Of a stretch of 64,000 nt of DNA, positions 52,276 through 59,923 are shown in pieces. Made by a program: the position numbers and the translations under genes. Numbering within the stretch: the first letter of the stretch is position 1; every line of letters begins with the position of its first letter. The stretch spans positions 36,849-100,848 of the forward strand of contig JAFSVU010000056.1 in assembly GCA_017444825.1 (NCBI GenBank). The letters are read 5' to 3'. The notes beneath the pieces were generated by a model that did not search any database, was not told the origin of the DNA, and worked only from the letters and a program-made list of their open reading frames with translations. The stretch comes from Clostridia bacterium (lineage in GTDB: Bacteria; Bacillota; Clostridia; UBA1212).

Positions 52276-53541
52276 ATGACAAGACGCATTGGTGCTGCTC
52301 TTATAGCTGTTTTGATATTTATAACGGTCCTCGGCGGGTGTGCGGGAGGAAATGACAATAAGACCCTTGAAGATGAGATCAAAACCCTGGAGGATTACGT
52401 TCTCAAGACGGATGAGCTGCAGGGCGGCATCAGGGCGGTGTACCTTGGCGTTAAGGACTACGGCGCGGAAGAGACCAACAAGGACCACAAGGATGAATTT
52501 CTCTACCGTTTCAGCATTGGCGGTGAGGAGATGACCTACAGGATCGACAACGGCACAAAGGACGCGGACGGAAACTACGACTACCCCATCCAGAACGTAT
52601 TGAAGGTGGGTTACACCTACTCAATCAAGGTCGCGGACGGAACCGTTACCGCTGCCACGGAAATAAAGGAGCAAAAGGAGCCCTGCAAACCGGTGGTCGA
52701 AGGCGTGCCGGGAGAGAAAACTCTCGCAAATTTCCTGAGAACGGCTCTTGAACCCGTGGGAACGACTCTATACATTTACGGCGGCGGTTGGGACTGGCAG
52801 GATGAGGGCTCATCTTTGCAGGCGAGGACCATTGGCGTGCCGCAGGAATGGGTCAGCTTTTTTAACGCCAATGACGTTGACTACACCTATAAGGAGAAGA
52901 ACGGCGATCCGAACTTAAAGGATCCCGGGTCCAGCTATTATCCATACGGCGGCTACAATCAATACTGTTACGCCGGACTTGACTGCTCAGGCTACCTCGG
53001 CTGGGTTATTTACAACACGATGGAGACCGAAAGCCTTAAGGAAGGCTATGTGGGCGGGTCCACGGGCACGTCCAAACGGCTTGCAAACAAGGGCTGGGGA
53101 TCTTTTACACAGGACGTAAAAGCGCCGGACGGCAGCAACGGCTATGTGATGAAGCCGGGAGACGTAATGAGCATCAACGGCCACGTGTGGATATCTCTCG
53201 GAACCTGCGATGACGGCAGCGTCGTGATAGTTCATTCCACACCGTCAAAGAGCAGGACCGGTCAGCCGGGCGGAGGCGTTCAGATCAGCGCCATCGGAAC
53301 CTCGGAGGATTGCGAGGCATACGCATTGGCGAAAAACTATATGGAAGCATATTACAAGGAGTGGTCAGACCGCTACCCGATATACCTTTGCAGCCCGGAG
53401 ACGTATTTTACCTTCACCGGAGAAAATGCGGGCAGATTCAGCTGGGACACGTCCGGAAAAGGCGTTCTGACGGACCCTGAAGGACTTCAGAATATGAAGG
53501 CTGAAGCCGTTCTTGATTTCCTGTTTAAATGGCAGGAATAA
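52276..53541 (+). CDS. NlpC/P60-type cell-wall peptidase lipoprotein
   Basis: A 421-residue lipoprotein: signal peptide with lipobox LGGC (Cys about residue 23). The C-terminal part has the NlpC/P60 catalytic pattern: nucleophile Cys in AGLDCSGYLGWV (about residue 236), a His in SINGHVWISLG and a third polar residue in VIVHSTPS. Likely cleaves peptidoglycan stem peptides at the outer membrane-proximal wall. N-terminal ~130 residues are a less recognised beta-rich region. AAAGGAGAG before the ATG. It follows the ribosomal terminator. Confidence 0.75.
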   Translation: MTRRIGAALIAVLIFITVLGGCAGGNDNKTLEDEIKTLEDYVLKTDELQGGIRAVYLGVKDYGAEETNKDHKDEFLYRFSIGGEEMTYRIDNGTKDADGNYDYPIQNVLKVGYTYSIKVADGTVTAATEIKEQKEPCKPVVEGVPGEKTLANFLRTALEPVGTTLYIYGGGWDWQDEGSSLQARTIGVPQEWVSFFNANDVDYTYKEKNGDPNLKDPGSSYYPYGGYNQYCYAGLDCSGYLGWVIYNTMETESLKEGYVGGSTGTSKRLANKGWGSFTQDVKAPDGSNGYVMKPGDVMSINGHVWISLGTCDDGSVVIVHSTPSKSRTGQPGGGVQISAIGTSEDCEAYALAKNYMEAYYKEWSDRYPIYLCSPETYFTFTGENAGRFSWDTSGKGVLTDPEGLQNMKAEAVLDFLFKWQE

Positions 53542-53609
53542 ATTGATATAATCTAATGCGGCCTTGTCCCTGTGGCATTGGTTATTAAAAATGATTCGGA
53601 GATTATAAA

Positions 53610-55109
53610 ATGAAGCTTCCGGAAGCTTTTATCGAGAATATGAGAGGGCTGCTTGGCGATGAGCTGCCTTCTTTTTTGGACAGCTTTGAGAGCGGCGAGC
53701 GTTACTCGGGCATGAGAGTGAACACGCTGAGGCTTGAGGCGGAGAGACTTTCGGAGATCGCGGGGGATGCGGTCACGCTCGGCGACAGGATACCCTGGTG
53801 CGAAAACGGCTACTATTACACAGGCGGCCAGCCCGGGAGAAGTCCTCTTTACCATGCGGGCGTTTACTATATCCAGGAGCCAAGCGCCATGTACCCTGCC
53901 GGCAATGTTCCCCTAAAAGAAGGCGGAAAAGTGCTTGATCTCTGCGCGGCGCCGGGGGGAAAATCCACTCAGCTGGCAGCCAGAATGGGCGGGAAAGGAC
54001 TCCTTGTCGCCAATGACATCAGCGAGGAGAGGGTAAAGGCCCTGGTGAAGAACCTTCAGATGGCGGGAGTTTCCAATGCACTGGTCATGAACGAGACACC
54101 TGAAAATCTGGCGGAAAAGTTTGAGGGCTATTTTGACACCATCGTGGTGGATGCGCCTTGCTCCGGTGAAGGCATGTTCAGAAAGGACGAGGAGGCCGTG
54201 AAGCACTGGGACAGCTACGGAAGCGCCCGCTGCAGAAAAATGCAGGACGGGATACTTGAGGCTGCGGATAAAATGCTGAAAGAGGGCGGCGTTATTTCGT
54301 ACTCCACCTGCACCTTTGAGATAGAGGAAAATGAAGGCGCTATTGACGCGTTTATGGACAGGCATCCGGAATATTTCCTCCTTGAAACGCCAAAGCCGGC
54401 CGGCATAACAGGCGGCCTGCGGCCGAACCCAGGCACAGTCAGAGACTATTCTCTGTGCGCCAGACTCTGGCCCCACAAGGTGCGGGGCGAAGGCCATTTT
54501 ACCGCATTTTTGCAAAAAGGCGAGGCGGCAGAAGGTGCCGACGGTTCCGAGGCAGAACAAGAAGAGAGGAAGGAGCGCCGGAAGAAAAAAGAGCGTTACA
54601 GGAGCTTCAGAAGATATGAAAACAGGCCTCTTGAAGTGGAGGACTATTTCGATTCGTATATGAGACGGAGCGCTCCGGACGGGTGCTGGTTCTACATGGG
54701 CGAAAACCTCTACTGTCTCCCTGTGACGCCGCCGGATATCGACGGGCTTAAGGTCGCAATGGCAGGGGTCTACATGGGCGAGATCAAGAGCGGTGAGTTC
54801 AAGCTTTCCCACAGACTTGCACTCACACTGAAGCCTTCGGACTTTGCATACCTTGTGGAGCTTGACGCCAATGCACCGGAGACCGAAAGGTACCTGAAGG
54901 GCGAGACCATTGTGGTGTCGGGCGAAGGCGTGAACGTAAAAGTGTTCGGAAAAACGGTGAGAAAAGAGGCTCTTTTTGAGGAAAGAGTGTCGGAACCCTG
55001 CTGCGTTGCGGTGACTTCCGGCGGCGCGTCCTTTGTTCTGGGCCTCGGCGCCATTTCATCAGGCACTATCAAAAATCTTTACCCTAAGGGCTGGAGGCGT
55101 TTCACTTGA
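53610..55109 (+). CDS. RsmF/NSUN-type rRNA cytosine-C5 methyltransferase
   Basis: A 499-residue SAM-dependent RNA methyltransferase: SAM motif LDLCAAPGGKSTQLAARM, catalytic cysteine motifs VVDAPCSGEGMF and YSTCTFE. A charged linker (about residues 305-330, Glu/Arg/Lys rich) leads to a C-terminal PUA-like RNA-binding region, as in RsmF. Probably modifies 16S rRNA. Its TGA overlaps the TTG start of the next gene. Confidence 0.85.
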   Translation: MKLPEAFIENMRGLLGDELPSFLDSFESGERYSGMRVNTLRLEAERLSEIAGDAVTLGDRIPWCENGYYYTGGQPGRSPLYHAGVYYIQEPSAMYPAGNVPLKEGGKVLDLCAAPGGKSTQLAARMGGKGLLVANDISEERVKALVKNLQMAGVSNALVMNETPENLAEKFEGYFDTIVVDAPCSGEGMFRKDEEAVKHWDSYGSARCRKMQDGILEAADKMLKEGGVISYSTCTFEIEENEGAIDAFMDRHPEYFLLETPKPAGITGGLRPNPGTVRDYSLCARLWPHKVRGEGHFTAFLQKGEAAEGADGSEAEQEERKERRKKKERYRSFRRYENRPLEVEDYFDSYMRRSAPDGCWFYMGENLYCLPVTPPDIDGLKVAMAGVYMGEIKSGEFKLSHRLALTLKPSDFAYLVELDANAPETERYLKGETIVVSGEGVNVKVFGKTVRKEALFEERVSEPCCVAVTSGGASFVLGLGAISSGTIKNLYPKGWRRFT

Positions 55110-56911
55110 GAATAGATAAACTGCTGGCCAATATGGGCGTGGGCTCAAGGCGGGACGTGAAAAAGCTGATCACCGCGGGACAGGTGACCTTAAACGGCAC
55201 CGTTATAAAGGATCCCGGCACTGAGGTGGACCCGTCAAGGGATCGCGTCGTATGCCGGGGCGAGGAGATACGTTATAAGGAGTTCGTCTATCTTATGATG
55301 AACAAGCCAAAAGGTGTGCTTTCCTGCGGCGACGGCGCGCCGGGCGTCAAGGTCTGCGCAGATCTTGTGGGTCCGGACTACGGGTTTTACGACCTTTCTC
55401 CTGCGGGGAGACTTGATGTGGATTCGGAGGGCCTTCTTATCCTCACAAACGACGGCGACTTCATCCACAGCATCATATCGCCGAACAAAAAAGTCGGCAA
55501 GGTATACTACATCGAGACAGAAGGGGAGCTTGACGGGTCTGACGCCCAGGCCTTTAAAGCAGGCGTCAGGGTGGACGAAGAATTCACCGCAAAAAGCGCG
55601 GGGCTTGAAATACTGAGGGCCGGGGGAGGAGTTTCCGCGGCATTGGTTACGCTCAGCGAGGGCAAGTACCACCAGGTGAAACGGATGGTGAAGGCCCGGG
55701 GAAAAACGGTGACTTATCTTAAAAGACTTTCCATTGGCGATGTAAGGCTTGACGAAAGTCTGGCGCCGGGAGAGTACAGGCCTCTTACGGAAGAGGAGCT
55801 TAGCGACGGCGGAGATCTCTGCTTCATATTCGCGGGAGAGCGGCGCTGTGTCGACGTGGCCGGTTTTTGCGATTTCATAGCGGAAAAGATGGCGGATTTC
55901 GACGAGATGGAGCTTTGCTACCGGGAGCGGGGACGGGTCATCACCGTAAAATGCGACAATAAAGACGCGAAGCTCACAAGCACCGAAAGCACTGCTTTCA
56001 CGCCAAAGAAGACCGCCCCGCAGATATTTGCGGGAGCATCGGATGTGCCACAGCCTCAGTACGACGACAGCGACATGGATCTCCTTGGCGGAGGCGGTAC
56101 GACCCTCGGGAACCGTGAATACATAATCAAGGCGGGCCAGGCGTCGAACCTTCTTCGCGTTATCGGAATTTTAGGTAAAAACGGCAAGGTCAGAAACGAC
56201 CGTATCAGAAAATACAACCAGATAGATCATTTTGTGGAGCTGATTTCGCCGCTCCTCGAGTCACTGTGCGAGGGAAACAGGCCGATAAGGATCATCGACT
56301 GCGCCTGCGGCAAGTCCTACCTGTCCTTTGTCCTCAACTATTACATCAAAGAGGTGATGGGGCGGAGGTGCTACTTCACGGGACTTGATTACAATCCGAC
56401 CGTTATCGAGGCTTCGAAGAGAATGGCGGAGGAGCTTGGTTACAAGAACATGACCTTCATCCAGACGGACATCGGAAAATACGTGCCGGAGGAAAGCTTC
56501 GATCTGCTGTTGACCCTCCACGCCTGCGATACCGCTACGGACCTGGCTCTCAATTTTGCCATTAACCAAAACATTTCACATATCGTGTGCGTGCCATGCT
56601 GCCATAGGGAGATGAATTCATGCTATTCGCTGCCTGGGTTCGAGCCCGTGATGAAGTACGGCATACTGAAGGCGAGGATCGCAGACTGCCTGACGGACGC
56701 GCTGAGGGCGGAATACCTGGAGGCGGTGGGGTACGACGTTTCCATCGTGGAGTACATTTCGCCGCTGGACACGCCAAAGAACCTCATGATGAGGGCCGTA
56801 AAGAAGAGGGGCCTTAGCGAGGAAGGGATGAAGAGGTTTAAGGAGATGGAGAAGGCGCTGGGAACGAAACTGTCGATTGGCAGAAGCGGTGCCGGACAAG
56901 GTAATAGGTAA
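55106..56911 (+). CDS. Fusion of RsuA/RluB-type pseudouridine synthase with a Methyltransf_32-like domain
   Basis: A 601-residue two-part protein. Residues 1-60 form an S4 RNA-binding domain (MRIDKLLANMGVGSRRDVKK), then a pseudouridine synthase with catalytic Asp104 in GRLDVDSEGL and KYHQVKRMVKARG. From about residue 340 a separate class I methyltransferase follows: SAM motif IIDCACGKSYLSF (about 396), LLTLHACDTATD (about 470) and VCVPCCHRE (about 496). The reading frame is continuous, so it is a genuine fusion in this assembly. TTG start after GGAGG, overlapping the RsmF-like stop. Odd: the last residues (RSGAGQGNR) and the stop are encoded by the intergenic repeat. Confidence 0.85.
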   Translation: MRIDKLLANMGVGSRRDVKKLITAGQVTLNGTVIKDPGTEVDPSRDRVVCRGEEIRYKEFVYLMMNKPKGVLSCGDGAPGVKVCADLVGPDYGFYDLSPAGRLDVDSEGLLILTNDGDFIHSIISPNKKVGKVYYIETEGELDGSDAQAFKAGVRVDEEFTAKSAGLEILRAGGGVSAALVTLSEGKYHQVKRMVKARGKTVTYLKRLSIGDVRLDESLAPGEYRPLTEEELSDGGDLCFIFAGERRCVDVAGFCDFIAEKMADFDEMELCYRERGRVITVKCDNKDAKLTSTESTAFTPKKTAPQIFAGASDVPQPQYDDSDMDLLGGGGTTLGNREYIIKAGQASNLLRVIGILGKNGKVRNDRIRKYNQIDHFVELISPLLESLCEGNRPIRIIDCACGKSYLSFVLNYYIKEVMGRRCYFTGLDYNPTVIEASKRMAEELGYKNMTFIQTDIGKYVPEESFDLLLTLHACDTATDLALNFAINQNISHIVCVPCCHREMNSCYSLPGFEPVMKYGILKARIADCLTDALRAEYLEAVGYDVSIVEYISPLDTPKNLMMRAVKKRGLSEEGMKRFKEMEKALGTKLSIGRSGAGQGNR

Positions 56912-57000
56912 AAGGTAATAGGTAAAAGGTGCGCTGCGCGAGGGAGTGCCGCACTAAGTAATAAGTAAAAAAGTAAGAAGTAATAAGTAAAAAAAAAGGT
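56882..57000 (+). repeat. Mosaic heptamer/GTGCCG repeat block (copy 6)
   Basis: Starts inside the fusion gene (the last nine codons are core plus heptamer), continues with GTAATAG/GTAAAAG units, a GAGGGAGTGCCGC core at 56940-56952 and further heptamers ending in A-rich sequence. Same orientation as the gene. Confidence 0.85.
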
Positions 57001-57008
57001 AAAAAGTT

Positions 57009-58928
57009 ATGGCCGGAAAGTTTGAGATCAACAAAGGTTTGCGAATAGTTGCGGGGATCGTTTTGGCGCTTGCGGTGCTTCCCGTTTTGATGCTGACAGG
57101 CTGCCAAAAAAGCCCGGGAGAAGGGCCTGACGCAGAAGATAACACGCCGGGGCCCACGGAGCTCCCAAAGGAGGAGACTGTCGTCACGTCGGATGACAAC
57201 TACGTAAACTCCGTAAAAGCCGTAAACACCGTGCTTCGGGCCGTCGATAACCTTGATCGCAGGCTTCTCACCGAAGATGAGGTGCCCGCCAAAAGGGAAG
57301 GCAAATACGTGGGTATTTTCTATTTCCAATGGCTCGGCATGCACGGCCTCCAGCTTTACGATAATTCCATAATCTCTCAGGTGCCCGGGGCCCTTGAAAG
57401 CGAAAAGGGCTGGATCGCGGCAGGCGGCGGAAAGGTCAACGACTTCCATTTCTGGGGCAAGCCCATGTTTGGCTATTACACGTCCTCCGACAAGTGGGTC
57501 ATGCGGAAGCACGTCCAGATGCTGACCGATGCGGGCATCGATTTTCTTTGCTTTGATACTTCAAACGCCAATGGCTACGAGGTGAATGCCATTGCCCTCA
57601 TGACGATCCTGCAGGAGTATTACGATCAGGGCTGGGACGTGCCCAAGGTCTGCTTCCTCACCAACACCAGGTCGGGCGAGACCATGAAGTCGATCTACAA
57701 GCTGGTTTACAAAAAGCACCCCGAATTCGAAAACATTTGGTTTAAATGGGACGGCAAGCCCATGATCATCGGCCGCTCGGAGGAGGCGAGCGACGAGCTC
57801 AAGGAGTTTTTCCGCATCAAGGAAAGCCAATGGCCAATGGAAGACAAAAACGACGACGGCTTCCCCTGGATGGAGTTTGACCGCCTGCTGACGGACGACG
57901 CAGTCTACGGTCTTAACGGACGCAAGGAAGTCGTGAACGTGTCCCTTGCCCAGCATAACGAGACTTACAAGATGAGCGCAGTCTCCTGGTACGGCTCCAA
58001 TGACCGCAGCAGAAGCTGGCACGACGGCGCCAATGACCCCGCCCCGGACGCATACCTCTACGGCTACAACTTTGCCGAGCAGTTTGAGTGGGCACTCAGC
58101 GTTGACCCCGAGATCATTTTCATCACCGGCTGGAACGAGTGGGTGGCCCAGCGCCAGCCAGCAACGTACCAGGGCCCCGTCGAAAACAACGGCCCCATCG
58201 TCTTCCTCGACAATGCATCCCTAAACGGCAGCCGCGACATCGAACCCATGGAGGGCGGCTACGGCGACAATTACTACATGCAGATGATCTCCCTCATCCG
58301 CCGCTTCAAGGGTGTCACCGCTGAAAAGCCCAGAAACAACCGCACCATCGACGTGAACGGGGGCTTTGCCCAGTGGAACGACATTGCCGCGTGCTACAGG
58401 GACTACACCGGCGACACTGCGGACCGCAAGGCCCGGGGCTGGGGCAAGGAAAACTACACCGACGACACCGGCCGCAACGACATCGAGGAGATGAAGGTCT
58501 GCGAGGACGACGCCAATGTCTACTTCTTCGTAAAAACAGCCTCAGACATTACCGCCCCGGAGGGCGAGACCTGGATGAATCTTTTCATCGGCGGGCCCGA
58601 CCTTACCACAGACTCCTCCTGGAACGGCTACAGGTACGTCCTCAACTACAATGCCCCCGACAAGGACGGCCTCCTTTACCTCGGGACCCTTGGCGACAGC
58701 GCGTCCTACAGCGTGACACCCTGCGCGGAGGTCCGCTACAGGCTCCACGCCAATATGCTCATGGTGGAGATCCCAAAATCCGTTATAGGGCTAACTCCCG
58801 GTGAGACGGCTTCGACAGCGCTTGTTTTCAAGTGGGCCGACAATTGCACCAAAGGCGACGTTTACGGGCTGTATATGACGGGGGATGCCGCGCCGATCGG
58901 GAGAGCGGGGTTTTATTATGGGAAGTAA
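57009..58928 (+). CDS. WbsX/GH99-like lipoprotein with C-terminal CBM9/DOMON-like domain
   Basis: A 639-residue surface lipoprotein (lipobox LTGC at about residue 33, then an Asp/Glu/Pro linker). Residues ~100-400 resemble the WbsX/GH99 fold (GKYVGIFYFQWLG, IDFLCFDTSNANG, IIFITGWNEWVAQRQP), sharing WNEW with the protein at 26950. Residues ~455-639 look like a carbohydrate-binding sandwich (NDIAACYRDYTGD, DDANVYFFVKTASD, PKSVIGLTPGET). Probably binds and cleaves an outside polysaccharide. Third codon positions are unusually C-rich in the second half compared with its neighbours. The ATG is preceded by the A-rich end of the repeat (AAAAGGTAAAAAGTT), which also supplies the SD. Confidence 0.7.
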   Translation: MAGKFEINKGLRIVAGIVLALAVLPVLMLTGCQKSPGEGPDAEDNTPGPTELPKEETVVTSDDNYVNSVKAVNTVLRAVDNLDRRLLTEDEVPAKREGKYVGIFYFQWLGMHGLQLYDNSIISQVPGALESEKGWIAAGGGKVNDFHFWGKPMFGYYTSSDKWVMRKHVQMLTDAGIDFLCFDTSNANGYEVNAIALMTILQEYYDQGWDVPKVCFLTNTRSGETMKSIYKLVYKKHPEFENIWFKWDGKPMIIGRSEEASDELKEFFRIKESQWPMEDKNDDGFPWMEFDRLLTDDAVYGLNGRKEVVNVSLAQHNETYKMSAVSWYGSNDRSRSWHDGANDPAPDAYLYGYNFAEQFEWALSVDPEIIFITGWNEWVAQRQPATYQGPVENNGPIVFLDNASLNGSRDIEPMEGGYGDNYYMQMISLIRRFKGVTAEKPRNNRTIDVNGGFAQWNDIAACYRDYTGDTADRKARGWGKENYTDDTGRNDIEEMKVCEDDANVYFFVKTASDITAPEGETWMNLFIGGPDLTTDSSWNGYRYVLNYNAPDKDGLLYLGTLGDSASYSVTPCAEVRYRLHANMLMVEIPKSVIGLTPGETASTALVFKWADNCTKGDVYGLYMTGDAAPIGRAGFYYGK

Positions 58929-59100
58929 ATTTTAGGGAGTGCCGCTCAAGGTAATAAGTAATAGTTTAAGGGAGTGCCGCTCAAGTAATAAGTAAGAGGT
59001 AATAGGTAAGAGAGAGCGGTGCCGGACAAGGTAATAAGTAATAGTTTAAGGGAGTGCCGCTCAAGGTAATAGGTAATAGATAATAAGTAAAAGGTAAAAG
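58929..59100 (+). repeat. Mosaic heptamer/GTGCCG repeat block (copy 7)
   Basis: Begins three to four bases after the stop with TAGGGAGTGCCGCTCAAGG. Three GGGAGTGCCGCTCAAG cores and one AGCGGTGCCGGACAAGG core alternate with GTAATAAGTAATAG-type runs, so both core variants occur side by side in one block. The gap 58929-59373 (445 bp) also holds the terminator at 59103 and the palindrome pair at 59159 and 59329; nothing else is seen. Confidence 0.85.
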
Positions 59101-59102
59101 AC

Positions 59103-59140
59103 AAAAAACCTGCTGATTTAGGAAAAAAAGCAGGTTTTTT
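59103..59140 (+). terminator. Intrinsic terminator
   Basis: AAAAAACCTGC (59103-59113) pairs with GCAGGTTTTTT (59130-59140), a perfect 11-bp stem ending in a T-run. It would end transcription of the WbsX-like gene after the repeat block, and is symmetrical enough to work from both sides. Confidence 0.85.
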
Positions 59141-59158
59141 CTTTGCGGGTGGATTGAA

Positions 59159-59346
59159 ACATAATGATTGTTATGTAACGGTTTTTCTTTCATTTGATAG
59201 GTCTATTTTACCAAAATCAGGCGCCTCCAGTCAACCCGTTTGCCCGATTTTTGACTCTTAAACCATGCTTTAACTGCCCTCAAAAACGGCCGATCCCTAC
59301 GAATCCATTATTAGCGGGCATCCCAAAAACATAACAATCATTATGT
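59159..59346. promoter_or_regulatory. Pair of inverted palindromic sites before the first pilin cassette
   Basis: ACATAATGATTGTTATGT (59159-59176) and its exact reverse complement ACATAACAATCATTATGT (59329-59346); each is itself an ACATAA/TTATGT inverted repeat. The second lies 28 bases before the membrane protein gene. They look like operators for a dimeric regulator able to loop the 150 bases between them, or the ends of a small element. A similar TTATGTTAC occurs before the second cassette. Confidence 0.55.
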
Positions 59347-59373
59347 AACAACGAGGAAAACAGGCCGGCAGAC

Positions 59374-59862
59374 ATGTCAATAGCGATCATTATAATCATA
59401 TTGCTCACTCTCAACATCCTTTACCTCACGAATTATTTCGGCGAGAAGAGGATGCGTTTTGTCGTTTGCACGCTTATCACGCTTTTCTGCGCAATGATCC
59501 TGTTTTCACTGTCCGTTCTTTCGCTTTACGCCACGGCCGTGGATTTCCCTGATTTCAGGACGATCAATCTGATACTCACCACCAACGAAAACGTTTCGGT
59601 CCTGTTCCGAACTATTGGCATAATGCCGGAATACATGGTATTCCTCCTCTGTGCGATAGAGGCGGTGTTCTGGTTCGCGGCGCTTTCGACGGCGTTCGTG
59701 TTACTGCATCTGATCTATACGATCACAAAAAAAGTTATAAAAGAGATCTCAAATGAGAAAGAAACGGAAGGGGCTGCTAAGAGGCCCCGGGAGGCCATTG
59801 GCTATGCCGAAGTCCTTTCTCAAAAACCAATGTTATCACTCGTCTGCAGGTTTAATTGTTGA
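59374..59862 (+). CDS. Small three-helix membrane protein with CRxNC C-terminus (cassette 1)
   Basis: A 162-residue membrane protein of no family I recognise. Helices at about 2-20 (IIIIILLTLNILYLTNYF), 28-52 (FVVCTLITLFCAMILFSLSV) and 88-115 (MVFLLCAIEAVFWFAALSTA). A Lys/Glu-rich stretch follows, then a tail ending QKPMLSLVCRFNC. The positive residues after helix 3 suggest a cytoplasmic C-terminus. A paralogue at 62641 has the same layout and the same end. It precedes the large prepilin-type gene by 61 bp and is probably its partner. The start is ATG 59374; AACGAGGAAAA upstream is a weak SD. Confidence 0.75.
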   Translation: MSIAIIIIILLTLNILYLTNYFGEKRMRFVVCTLITLFCAMILFSLSVLSLYATAVDFPDFRTINLILTTNENVSVLFRTIGIMPEYMVFLLCAIEAVFWFAALSTAFVLLHLIYTITKKVIKEISNEKETEGAAKRPREAIGYAEVLSQKPMLSLVCRFNC

Positions 59863-59923
59863 TGTAGCACCCTTTTTCACAAATAATTCTAAAACTGTAT
59901 TTTTGTAAAAGGAGTACTATATC

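Noticed and set aside
59159..59346. Small transposon (MITE) bounded by the inverted palindromes
   Set aside because: No target-site duplication could be seen and the ends are self-palindromic, so an operator pair fits better, though not proven.
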